Assembly: GCF_026559675.1 (NCBI RefSeq)
Contig: NZ_CP092891.1
Span: 2,604,001 to 2,668,000 of the forward strand
DNA length: 64,000 nucleotides
From: Microbacterium oxydans
GTDB lineage: Bacteria; Actinomycetota; Actinomycetes; Actinomycetales; Microbacteriaceae
Direction of reading: 5' to 3'
Positions 34,587 through 41,788 of this stretch are shown piece after piece. Positions within the stretch are counted from its first letter, which is position 1. Every line of letters starts with the position of its first letter. The translations under genes and the position numbers were made by a program. The notes beneath the pieces were generated by a model. It saw nothing but the letters and a program-made list of their open reading frames with translations, searched no databases and had not been told where the DNA came from.

Positions 34587-35692
34587 GCCGCCACCTCCAC
34601 CCATCGTCCGCCGTCCGCCGCCGAGTCGAGCACGGCCTCCGTCAGCACGGCGGAGCGGTAGCCGTCCGCGAATGTGGGGAGCCCGTCGGGGGTCCCCCCG
34701 GCCATGGCCGCATAGACGTCGGCGACGAATCCGTTGAACGCGTCCTGGTAGCCCATGGAGTGTCCGGCGGGCACCCGCTGGAGTCGGGCCGAATCCGGGT
34801 CGGACGCGGCGGGGTCGCGCAGCAGCAGCCGGGACTCCTCGCGCATGCCGATCCAGAGCTCCTCGGGGCGCTCCTGCTCGAAGCGGAGGCTCTGCTTCGA
34901 ACCGTGCAGCTCCAGGGTCAGGGCGTTCTTGCGTCCGGGGGCCATCTGCGAGATGAGCAGGGTGCCCAGCGCGCCCGAGTCGGTCTCCACGAGCACGGCC
35001 ACGATGTCCTCGGTGTCGACCGCCTGCCCCGAGCGCTCCGAGAAGACGCGGCGGGTGCGGGCGCTGAGTGTGCGGATCCGCTCGCCGATCACGAACTCGA
35101 TGAGGTCGCAGAGGTGCGAGCCGATGTCGGCGAAGGCGCGGGAGGCGCCGCCCGACTCGGAGCGCACACGCCAGTCGTCGTCGCTCGGCAGGAGCATCCA
35201 GTCCTGCAGATAGGAGCAGTCCAGCGTGAGGAGGTCACCGGCCTCGCCGCGCGCGATCCGCGCCCTCGCCTCGCGCACCATCGGGTGGTAGCGGTAGATG
35301 AACGGAACGGCTGCCACGCGCCCCCGGGCTTCGGCGGTCCTCGCGAGCACCTCGGCGTCACGGGCGGTCGTCGCGAGCGGCTTCTCGCAGATGACGTGCT
35401 TGCCGGCGTTCAGGGCCTGCAGCGCCAGCTCCGCGTGCGTGGCGTTGGGCGTGCAGATGTGCACGACATCGATGTCGGCTGCCTCGAGGAGCGCGGCGGC
35501 ATCGGTCTCGGCCCGGTCGGCCCCGAGCGCGTGGGCGGCATCGCGCCCTCCCGCGGCGGACCGGGTGGCGACGGCACGCAGCTCGCCGCCGGCGTCTCGT
35601 GCCGCGGTGCGATGCACGCGGGCCATGAATCCTCCGCCGAGGATGCCGGCTCGGATCGTCCCGAGACCGGTGTCAGTGACATCCGTTGTCAT
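34583..35692 (-). CDS. Gfo/Idh/MocA-family oxidoreductase, first gene of the sugar-uptake operon
   Basis: A 369-residue dehydrogenase. RAGILGGGFMARVHRTAARD is the Rossmann start; IDVVHICTPNATHAELALQA and GKHVICEKPLATTARDAEVL hold the active-site lysine. C-terminal motifs include FADIGSHLCDLIEFVIGERI (position of the catalytic His of the family). It heads an eight-gene operon with the CUT2 transporter, two TIM-barrel epimerases and a Dabb protein, so it probably oxidises the imported sugar or glycoside. Its promoter region holds the dyad at 35709-35745; CAGAAT seven bases before the ATG could be a -10. Confidence 0.9.
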   Translation of the reverse strand: MTTDVTDTGLGTIRAGILGGGFMARVHRTAARDAGGELRAVATRSAAGGRDAAHALGADRAETDAAALLEAADIDVVHICTPNATHAELALQALNAGKHVICEKPLATTARDAEVLARTAEARGRVAAVPFIYRYHPMVREARARIARGEAGDLLTLDCSYLQDWMLLPSDDDWRVRSESGGASRAFADIGSHLCDLIEFVIGERIRTLSARTRRVFSERSGQAVDTEDIVAVLVETDSGALGTLLISQMAPGRKNALTLELHGSKQSLRFEQERPEELWIGMREESRLLLRDPAASDPDSARLQRVPAGHSMGYQDAFNGFVADVYAAMAGGTPDGLPTFADGYRSAVLTEAVLDSAADGGRWVEVAA

Positions 35693-35708
35693 GTCGCTGA
35701 TTCTGACA

Positions 35709-35745
35709 TAGACCTTCCGACTTTTGCTAGACCTTCGTCAAAAGT
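35709..35745. promoter_or_regulatory. Operator-like dyad and direct repeat between the ROK gene and the sugar operon
   Basis: ACTTTTG (35720-35726) and CAAAAGT (35739-35745) form a perfect 7-bp inverted repeat with a 12-bp spacer. In addition TAGACCTTC occurs twice (35709-35717 and 35728-35736), 19 bases apart. The 114-base region is unusually AT-rich for the window. It is the natural binding site for the ROK regulator encoded divergently; control of both directions is likely. Confidence 0.65.
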
Positions 35746-35794
35746 TGTTTGCACCAAATCCGAAGTCAATCGACGAGACGCCGAAGTGCTGTGG

Positions 35795-35800
35795 TTTACT
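35795..35800 (+). promoter_or_regulatory. Possible -10 TTTACT for the ROK regulator gene
   Basis: TTTACT, six bases, then ATG at 35807. The hexamer is weak but the spacing is that of the leaderless group. Confidence 0.45.
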
Positions 35801-35806
35801 GACGCA

Positions 35807-37000
35807 ATGGTTGACGTTCTGAGGCCGGCGCCGGCGCTCTCCTCCGGCACCGGTGAGATCTTCCAGATCCTCCGCGACGGCCACGCCCGCACCAAGGCCG
35901 AGCTCGCGGCACTCACCGGCCTGGCCCGCTCGACGGTCGCGCTCCGCGTGGATGCGCTGCTCGCCGCCGATCTCCTCCGTCCCGCCGGCGAAGCGGTGTC
36001 CACGGGTGGGCGCCCGCCGGCGCGCGTGGCCTTCAACCCCCGGGCCGGACTGGTACTGGCCGTCGACCTCGGCGCGACGCATGCCACGGTGGCCGTCGCC
36101 GACCTCGCCGGGGTGATCCTCGACGCGCGCACCCGCACGATCGACATCGCGGACGGCCCCGAGACCCTGCTCGACACGATCCTCGCCGATGCCGCCGAGC
36201 TGCTCCGGACGACGGCCGCCGACCTCCCCCTGGTGGGAGTCGGCATCGGCGTCCCCGGCCCGGTGGAGCACTCCACGGGGCGCCCGACCAACCCGCCGAT
36301 CATGCCGGGGTGGGACCGCTTCGACGTGCCGGCCTACGTGCAGAAGACCTTCGACGTGCCGGTTCTCGTCGACAACGACGTCAACATCCTGGCGCTCGGC
36401 GAGCAGGCGACGAGCTGGCCGCGGGTCGACGACCTGATCTTCGTGAAGGTGTCGACCGGAATCGGCGCCGGCATCATCGCGGGCGGTCAGCTGCAGCGCG
36501 GCGCCCAGGGCTCGGCGGGCGACATGGGTCACGTGCAGGTGCCGACCGGAGCGGGATCCAGCCGCTCCCCCGGTGACGACCGCGACCTGGAGGCGCTCGC
36601 CAGCGGCTCGGCCCTGGCCCTCGCCCTGCGCGAGGCCGGGCTCGACGTGCACAGCGGATCCGACGTCGTCGACCTCGTGCGGGCCGGGAACGCCGCCGCG
36701 ATCGAGGCGACCCGACAGGCCGGTCGCGACGTGGGCGAGGTGCTCGCCACGGTCGTCAACCTGCTGAACCCCTCGATCATCGTGCTCGGCGGCAGCATCG
36801 CCCGTGCCGGCGAGCACCTGCTCGCGGGCGTGCGCGAGGTGGTCTATCGCCGCTCCATCCCGCTCGCCACGCAGCACCTCGCGATCGTGCAGTCGCAGGC
36901 GGGAGACCGGGCGGCCGTGCTGGGCGCCGCGATCATGGTCGCCCGCGAGGTCCTGTCCCCGGCGAGCGTGGACCGCTACGTGGCGGCGAAGGCGCGGTGA
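35807..37000 (+). CDS. ROK-family transcriptional regulator lacking the zinc-binding cysteines
   Basis: A 397-residue repressor-type ROK protein. An N-terminal winged helix (TKAELAALTGLARSTVALRV, about residues 29-48) is followed by the sugar-kinase-like domain with VLAVDLGATHATVAVADLAG, PVLVDNDVNILALGEQA and NPSIIVLGGSIARAGEHLL. The normal CxCGxxGCxE zinc motif is replaced by SRSPGDDRDLE at residues 252-262: the aligned cysteines are Ser252, Ser254 and Asp260, while the upstream GDMGH histidine is kept. Zinc in classical members stabilises the inducer and DNA-binding form, so allostery may differ. The gene is divergent from the CUT2 sugar operon and probably controls it. Confidence 0.9.
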   Translation: MVDVLRPAPALSSGTGEIFQILRDGHARTKAELAALTGLARSTVALRVDALLAADLLRPAGEAVSTGGRPPARVAFNPRAGLVLAVDLGATHATVAVADLAGVILDARTRTIDIADGPETLLDTILADAAELLRTTAADLPLVGVGIGVPGPVEHSTGRPTNPPIMPGWDRFDVPAYVQKTFDVPVLVDNDVNILALGEQATSWPRVDDLIFVKVSTGIGAGIIAGGQLQRGAQGSAGDMGHVQVPTGAGSSRSPGDDRDLEALASGSALALALREAGLDVHSGSDVVDLVRAGNAAAIEATRQAGRDVGEVLATVVNLLNPSIIVLGGSIARAGEHLLAGVREVVYRRSIPLATQHLAIVQSQAGDRAAVLGAAIMVAREVLSPASVDRYVAAKAR

Positions 37001-37043
37001 CCCGCACCCGCACCGCCACGAGCGGTGTCCGCGTGGACGGCGC

Positions 37044-38198
37044 TCAGAGCGTGGATGCGAACGGATCGAAGTCCGCGGCGATCGATCCCACCTGATCCAG
37101 GCTGCTCTCGACCGTGACGAAGTCGCGCGATTCGGCGGCCTCTTCGATCGACAGCAGGGTGTCGAGCACGTGGTAGCCGAACTCGCCGGTCGCGACGTGC
37201 GGGCGTCCCGCGGCGATCGCGCGCGCCATGTCGAGGAGTCCCACCCCACGACCGGAGAGCACGCCCTCCTGCTCCACGTCGACGATCTCCTGCTGCACGG
37301 GCTCCGGCGGGATGAACAGGCGCGTGAGCGGTCGGGTGATCGAGATCGCGCCGCCGAAGGTGTTCGGGTCGGGGATCACGATCGTGCCCTCGGTTCCGGT
37401 GATCTCGACGATCCCCTGCCGGATGACGGGCGAGTCGGTGCTGTAGAGACTCTGCGCCTGCCCGCCCTCCTCGAAGTCCATGAGCACGCTGAGGGTCGAC
37501 GGGATCTCGACCGGGAACTCCTGCCCGGCGAGCTCGCCGACCTGCACGCGACGTGTCGGCGTGCCCTGCAGCCCGAGCGCCGCGACCGACGCGACCGGAC
37601 CGAACACGTGCACGAGCGCCGACACGTAGTACGGCCCCATGTCGAGCAGCGGTCCCCCGCCCTTCGCGTACAGGAACGCAGGGTTCGGGTGGAAGATCTC
37701 CGGGCCCTGCCACTGGAACGTTGTCTGCGCGAACAGCGGGCGGCCGATGTCGCCGCGTGCGATCGCCCGCTTCGCCGTCTGCACGCCCGGTCCGAGCACG
37801 GTGTCGGGGGCGACACCGACCCGGAGCCCGGCGGCGTCCGCCTTCTCGAGCAGCCGGCGGGACTCCTCCCGGCTCACGCCGATCGGCTTCTCAGTCCAGA
37901 CGTGCTTGCCCGCCGCGATGATCGCCTCGGACACCTCGACGTGCACGGCCGGGATCGTGAGGTTCACGACGATGTCGATCTCCGGATCGCCGAGCACCGT
38001 GCCCACGCCGCCGAAGCGCGGGACGCCGTACTTCTCGGCCTGCGCCTTCGCGCGTTCCTCGATGAGGTCGGCGACCGCGATGACCCGCACGTCGGGGAAG
38101 GTCGTGAGGTTCGACAGGTACTGGTCGCTGATGTTGCCCGCGCCGATGATGCCGACGCCGACGGGTCCATCCCCGAACGAGCGGGTGCCGAGCGCCAT
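37044..38198 (-). CDS. Gfo/Idh/MocA-family oxidoreductase, second enzyme pair
   Basis: A 384-residue dehydrogenase. VGVGIIGAGNISDQYLSNLT is the nucleotide-binding start, and GKHVWTEKPIGVSREESRRL holds the catalytic-lysine motif EKP. FLYAKGGGPLLDMGPYYVSA is the family's substrate-side motif. The start codon overlaps the upstream TIM-barrel gene stop by one base (TGATG), so the two are translationally coupled. It converges on the ROK gene with 43 bases between. It probably acts on the same compound as its partner isomerase. Confidence 0.9.
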   Translation of the reverse strand: MALGTRSFGDGPVGVGIIGAGNISDQYLSNLTTFPDVRVIAVADLIEERAKAQAEKYGVPRFGGVGTVLGDPEIDIVVNLTIPAVHVEVSEAIIAAGKHVWTEKPIGVSREESRRLLEKADAAGLRVGVAPDTVLGPGVQTAKRAIARGDIGRPLFAQTTFQWQGPEIFHPNPAFLYAKGGGPLLDMGPYYVSALVHVFGPVASVAALGLQGTPTRRVQVGELAGQEFPVEIPSTLSVLMDFEEGGQAQSLYSTDSPVIRQGIVEITGTEGTIVIPDPNTFGGAISITRPLTRLFIPPEPVQQEIVDVEQEGVLSGRGVGLLDMARAIAAGRPHVATGEFGYHVLDTLLSIEEAAESRDFVTVESSLDQVGSIAADFDPFASTL

Positions 38199-39004
38199 CA
38201 GCCGGCGACCTTCTCGTCGAGGTAGACGCGGCTGCGCTCGATGGCGTCGAACAGGTCACCCTCGTAGTGGTCGAACTCGACGATCGCGAGTTCGAGTGCC
38301 GGAGCCGCGGCGATCGCCTCGACGAGCGGCACGGACCCTTCGCCCGCGGCCACCTGGTCGGCGGGCGGATAGGCGCCGGCGAGTGCCGGGTCGAGCGTGC
38401 CATCCTTCGCGTGCACGGCGATCACACGGCTGCCGAGGCGCTCGAGCAGCGCGACGGGGTCGACGCCGCCCCGGGCGACCCAGTACAGGTCGACCTCGAG
38501 CACGACGCGGTCGTCGAGCAGGCCGGCAAGGATCTCGAGGCCGGTGACACCGTCGAACACCGCCTCCAGCTCGTGGGCGTGGTTGTGGTAGCCGACGCGC
38601 ACGCCGACCGTCTCCCCGATCGCGGCCGCCTCGTTCAGCAGGCGCGCGGTCTCCTCGATCTGCGCGACGGACTCCCAGCGCGCCGGCTCCGTGTAGGGGT
38701 CGATGACCGTGTCCATGCCCAGCACCTTGGCGGCGGCGAAGACCTCGGCGGGCGTCGGCACGGGCACGGTCGTGCCACTGCCGTCCGGGTTCACGAACGA
38801 CGGCGATGCCAGGAAGGCGTGCCCGGACGGGGCGACCAGACCGGCCGCGGACAGCGCGGCGGCGAGGGGTTCGGCGCGCCGGACGAAGTCGTAGGGCTCG
38901 ACGGCCGAGAAGCCACGAGCGGCGACCGCCGTGAGCGCGCCCTCGAGGTCGGCCTCCAGCTCCTCCTTGATCGTGAACAGCTGCAGGGAGGTCTGAATCG
39001 TCAT
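38198..39004 (-). CDS. Sugar phosphate isomerase/epimerase-type TIM barrel (IolE-like motif)
   Basis: A 268-residue xylose-isomerase-like barrel. GYHNHAHELE (residues 138-147), LEVDLYWVARGG (Asp172), VIAVHAKDGT (His198) and IVEFDHYEG (Glu243) give the expected metal site. YHNHxHE is also found in inosose dehydratases and 3-keto-glycoside-acting relatives. It is first in a two-gene operon with a Gfo/Idh dehydrogenase, a pairing repeated in the neighbouring operon. AAGGAG precedes the ATG. The exact reaction (isomerisation, dehydration or beta-elimination) cannot be decided from the sequence. Confidence 0.88.
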   Translation of the reverse strand: MTIQTSLQLFTIKEELEADLEGALTAVAARGFSAVEPYDFVRRAEPLAAALSAAGLVAPSGHAFLASPSFVNPDGSGTTVPVPTPAEVFAAAKVLGMDTVIDPYTEPARWESVAQIEETARLLNEAAAIGETVGVRVGYHNHAHELEAVFDGVTGLEILAGLLDDRVVLEVDLYWVARGGVDPVALLERLGSRVIAVHAKDGTLDPALAGAYPPADQVAAGEGSVPLVEAIAAAPALELAIVEFDHYEGDLFDAIERSRVYLDEKVAG

Positions 39005-39067
39005 CGGTCGTGCTCCTTCGGTCTTCGGCGACGGGTGGGGACAGGGGTCCCGTGCAGGCACGCTATC

Positions 39068-39096
39068 ACCAAATACCTCCACGCGGAAGTTTTGGT
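39068..39096. promoter_or_regulatory. Operator-like dyad upstream of the TetR gene
   Basis: ACCAAA ... TTTGGT arms (39068-39073 and 39091-39096) enclose inner half-sites ACCTCC / GGAAGT that also pair except for one mismatch and a one-base bulge. It ends four bases before the TetR -10 hexamer, between the divergent TetR and isomerase genes. A TetR autoregulatory site that may also control the isomerase/dehydrogenase operon. Confidence 0.5.
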
Positions 39097-39100
39097 TCGC

Positions 39101-39106
39101 TAGACT
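39101..39106 (+). promoter_or_regulatory. -10 hexamer TAGACT for the TetR gene
   Basis: TAGACT, six bases, then ATG at 39113: leaderless spacing. Confidence 0.6.
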
Positions 39107-39112
39107 CCGGTC

Positions 39113-39748
39113 ATGCCCGCCGACACGCCTGAGAACGCCGCACCGTCGCGACCGCGGGGCACCTACGCCAAGGGGATCGCCCGACGGCAGGAGATCCTCG
39201 ACCGCGCCATCGAGGTCTTCGCCGAGCGCGGATCCGACCGCACGAGCCTCCGCGCGATCGCCCGCGAGGTCGGCGTCACCCACGCCGCGCTCACCCACTA
39301 CTTCGGCTCCCTCGAGGAACTCCTCGTCGCCGTGTACGAGGAGAGCAACGCGCCGGGGCGCCAGCCCGCGCATCCCACGGTCGATGTGACGCCCGTGGAG
39401 ATGATGATCGAGTCCGCCCGGATCAACCGCGAGGTCCCCGGGCTCGTGCAGCTGTACTCGACCCTCGTGGCCGCAGCCCTCGAGGAGGGGCACCCCGCCG
39501 CGCGCACGTTCGCGACCGGCCGCTTCGACCGGCTGCGCACGCGGCTCGCCGACACCGTGCGCCAGCAGCAGCAGAGCGGACGGATCCGCGACGACGTCGA
39601 TCCGGAGGCCGTGGCCGCGCTCGTGGTCGCCGCGTCGGACGGCCTGCAGACGCAATGGCTGCTCGACGAGAGGGCGCCGCAGCACGAGGCGCTCGCGCTC
39701 CTCGACCGGCTGCTGCGGCCGACCGGCGAGGCCCCGACGCCCGGCTAG
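39113..39748 (+). CDS. TetR/AcrR-family transcriptional regulator
   Basis: A 211-residue repressor. The HTH occupies about residues 18-68: YAKGIARRQEILDRAIEVFA, RTSLRAIAREVGVTHAALTH, YFGSLEELLVAVYEE. The C-terminal helical domain (LVQLYSTLVAAALEEGHPAA and AVAALVVAASDGLQTQWLLD) forms the ligand pocket and dimer interface. It is divergent from the isomerase/Gfo-Idh pair and is a candidate regulator of it. The stop codon TAG doubles as the first three bases of the next gene's -10. Confidence 0.9.
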   Translation: MPADTPENAAPSRPRGTYAKGIARRQEILDRAIEVFAERGSDRTSLRAIAREVGVTHAALTHYFGSLEELLVAVYEESNAPGRQPAHPTVDVTPVEMMIESARINREVPGLVQLYSTLVAAALEEGHPAARTFATGRFDRLRTRLADTVRQQQQSGRIRDDVDPEAVAALVVAASDGLQTQWLLDERAPQHEALALLDRLLRPTGEAPTPG

Positions 39749-39751
39749 GCT
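39746..39751 (+). promoter_or_regulatory. -10 hexamer TAGGCT overlapping the TetR stop codon
   Basis: TAGGCT starts with the TAG stop of the TetR gene; six bases later is the GTG of the DUF4166 gene. Regulator and downstream gene therefore have separate promoters in nine bases of intergenic DNA. Confidence 0.6.
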
Positions 39752-39757
39752 CGAAGG

Positions 39758-40405
39758 GTGACGCCCGTGCCGCAGTCCCCCTACGCCCGGGCACTCGGCG
39801 AGCGCATCGACGACCTTCATCCCCGACTGCGCACCTACTTCGCCGCGATCCCGGACGGGGCCGTCGGCGTCGGCGACGGGGTCTTCCAGCGGGTCGGGAC
39901 GCCGCGTCGGTGGCTGTGGCCGCTGCTGCGCATCCTGGAACGGCGCGGCGTGGTCGCCGCGGGGTGGGAGCGGGACGTGCCGTTCCGCGTCGAGAACCGC
40001 ACGATCGCCTCCCGGGCCATCGGCGAGCGCACCCTCCTGTTCCCCCGCGGGCCGTGGGTCATGCACGACGCGGTCGCCCTCACACGGCACGGTCGTGTGG
40101 TCGACGAGCTCGGCGAGCCCGGTGTCCTCTCCGCCTGCTTCGACGTCGAGGTGCGCGACGGTGCGCTCCGTCTCACGAGTCGCGCGGTCGGCGTGCGCCT
40201 CGGCCGCCTGCGCCTCCGCATCCCGCGCCTCGTCGCGCCGGTGGTCCGTCTCACGGAGCGCTTCGACGACGCTCTCGACCGACAGCGGGTGTCCCTCACG
40301 GTCGACGCCCCGCTCCTCGGTCGCGTGTACGAGTATCGGGGCGACTTCACCTATCGCATCCAGGCCGCCGGAGAGAGCGCCGGAGAGAAGGAGCAGTCCC
40401 CATGA
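39758..40405 (+). CDS. DUF4166-domain protein
   Basis: A 215-residue protein of unknown function matching the DUF4166 pattern: SPYARALGERIDDLHPRLRT at the N-terminus, GVFQRVGTPRRWLWPLLRIL, PFRVENRTI, and GRVYEYRGDFTYRIQ at the C-terminus. DUF4166 is often fused or adjacent to an SDR epimerase; here the following TIGR01777 epimerase gene overlaps it by four bases (ATGA). GTG start fixed by the leaderless -10. Confidence 0.85.
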   Translation: MTPVPQSPYARALGERIDDLHPRLRTYFAAIPDGAVGVGDGVFQRVGTPRRWLWPLLRILERRGVVAAGWERDVPFRVENRTIASRAIGERTLLFPRGPWVMHDAVALTRHGRVVDELGEPGVLSACFDVEVRDGALRLTSRAVGVRLGRLRLRIPRLVAPVVRLTERFDDALDRQRVSLTVDAPLLGRVYEYRGDFTYRIQAAGESAGEKEQSP

Positions 40406-41370
40406 GCACAGGTCGGGTCGTCATCGGCGGGTCCACGGGTTTCATGGGCCGCTATCTGCTGCCGCGGTTCCGCGCCGAGGGCCGCGAGGTCGTCACGATC
40501 TCGCGTTCGGGTGCGGATCTCCGCTGGGGCGATCAGGTCGGGATCGACCGCGCGGTGGACGGCGCGGCACTGGTGATCGGACTCGCGGGCAAGAGCGTCA
40601 ACTGCCGCTACACGCCGGAGAACCGCGCGGAGATCTTCCGCTCGCGACTCGACACCACCGCGTCACTGAGCACGGCGATCTCCCGCGCCTCCGCACCTCC
40701 CGCCGTCTGGGTGAACTCCTCGACCGCCACGATCTACCGTCATGCCGAAGACCGCCCGATGACCGAGTCCTCGGGCGAGATCGGCACCGGTTTCTCGGTC
40801 GAGGTCGCGAAGGCGTGGGAGAAGGCCCTGTTCGCCGATGAGCTTCCCGCCACCCGTCGGGTCGCCCTGCGCAGCACGATCGTGCTCGGCCACGGCGGCG
40901 TCCTCGAACCCCTCCGGGGGCTCGCCCGCCTCGGACTCGGCGGGCCGCAGTACGACGGGCGATGGCCGGTGAGCGCTGCCCGTCGCGCGGCCGGCACCGG
41001 GCACTTCCCGGGCGCACGTCGCGGGCACCAGCGCTTCAGCTGGGTGCACATCGAGGATGTGGCCCGCATCATCGACTTCGTCGAGCGGACGCCCTCGCTC
41101 GACGGGCCCGTGAACGCCGCAGCGCCGAACCCCGTCGACAACGTCGAGTTCATGGCCACGGTCCGGCGCGTGCTGGGCGCTCGCATCGGTCCGCCGATGC
41201 CGCGGTGGATGCTGGAGCTGGGGGCGATCGGGATCCGCACCGAGACCGAGCTGATCCTGAAGAGCCGGTGGGTGCTGCCCGAGAAGCTCACCGCGGCGGG
41301 GTTCGAGTTCCGCTACCCGGAGCTGGAGGGCGCGGTCCGCGAGTCGTTCGACCGCGAGCAGGCGGCCTAG
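40402..41370 (+). CDS. TIGR01777-family NAD-dependent epimerase/SDR
   Basis: A 322-residue atypical SDR. RVVIGGSTGFMGRYLLPRF is the nucleotide-binding loop; VIGLAGKSVNCRYTPENRAE and FSWVHIEDVARIIDFVE are TIGR01777 signatures. Relatives are bacterial YfcH and plant SulA-like proteins of uncertain reaction, sometimes linked to cell division or lipid metabolism. Overlaps the DUF4166 gene by four bases, forming a two-gene unit. Its TAG stop and the TAG stop of the convergent next gene share the palindrome CTAG. Confidence 0.9.
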   Translation: MSTGRVVIGGSTGFMGRYLLPRFRAEGREVVTISRSGADLRWGDQVGIDRAVDGAALVIGLAGKSVNCRYTPENRAEIFRSRLDTTASLSTAISRASAPPAVWVNSSTATIYRHAEDRPMTESSGEIGTGFSVEVAKAWEKALFADELPATRRVALRSTIVLGHGGVLEPLRGLARLGLGGPQYDGRWPVSAARRAAGTGHFPGARRGHQRFSWVHIEDVARIIDFVERTPSLDGPVNAAAPNPVDNVEFMATVRRVLGARIGPPMPRWMLELGAIGIRTETELILKSRWVLPEKLTAAGFEFRYPELEGAVRESFDREQAA

Positions 41371-41750
41371 GCGCCGGAGCCGGTCGCGGTCTCGCCGCCC
41401 TCGCCCTTGCGCTTCTCGATCTCCTCGCGCAGTCGCCACTCCTCGATCTCGCGGTCGAGGTCGGCGATCTGCTGCTCCGTCGTCCGCGTGTCCGTCGGCG
41501 GAGCCGGGCGCACGTCGGTCGGCGCCGACGGCCGCTGGGCCCGCTGCATCCGCGGGATCGGGATGCCGGCTTCGCCGTACTCGCGGCCGATCGCGAACCA
41601 CAGGACGCTGCCGATCAAGGGCAGCAGGATCACGATGATGATCCACACCATCTTGGGCAGGTGCTTCACCAGGGCGCTGTCGCGGGTGATGATGTCGATC
41701 AGTGCACCGATCATCAGCGCGATGATGAGGAGCGAGAACAGGAACGGCAT
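41367..41750 (-). CDS. Small membrane protein with phospholipase D-nuclease N-terminal (PLDc_N) domain
   Basis: A 127-residue protein with two membrane helices: FLFSLLIIALMIGALIDI (residues 3-20) and MVWIIIVILLPLIGSVLWFA (34-53), the PLDc_N pattern, followed by a Pro/Arg-rich segment and a charged coiled-coil tail (QQIADLDREIEEWRLREEIE). No catalytic PLD domain. Such proteins are common in actinobacteria and have no settled role. ATG lies six bases after TACCCT. Confidence 0.85.
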   Translation of the reverse strand: MPFLFSLLIIALMIGALIDIITRDSALVKHLPKMVWIIIVILLPLIGSVLWFAIGREYGEAGIPIPRMQRAQRPSAPTDVRPAPPTDTRTTEQQIADLDREIEEWRLREEIEKRKGEGGETATGSGA

Positions 41751-41756
41751 GAGTTC

Positions 41757-41762
41757 AGGGTA
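41757..41762 (-). promoter_or_regulatory. -10 hexamer TACCCT for the PLDc_N gene
   Basis: TACCCT, six bases, then ATG at 41750: leaderless spacing. Confidence 0.6.
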
Positions 41763-41788
41763 GACGACGCCGCGACGGGCCGCTGCGA

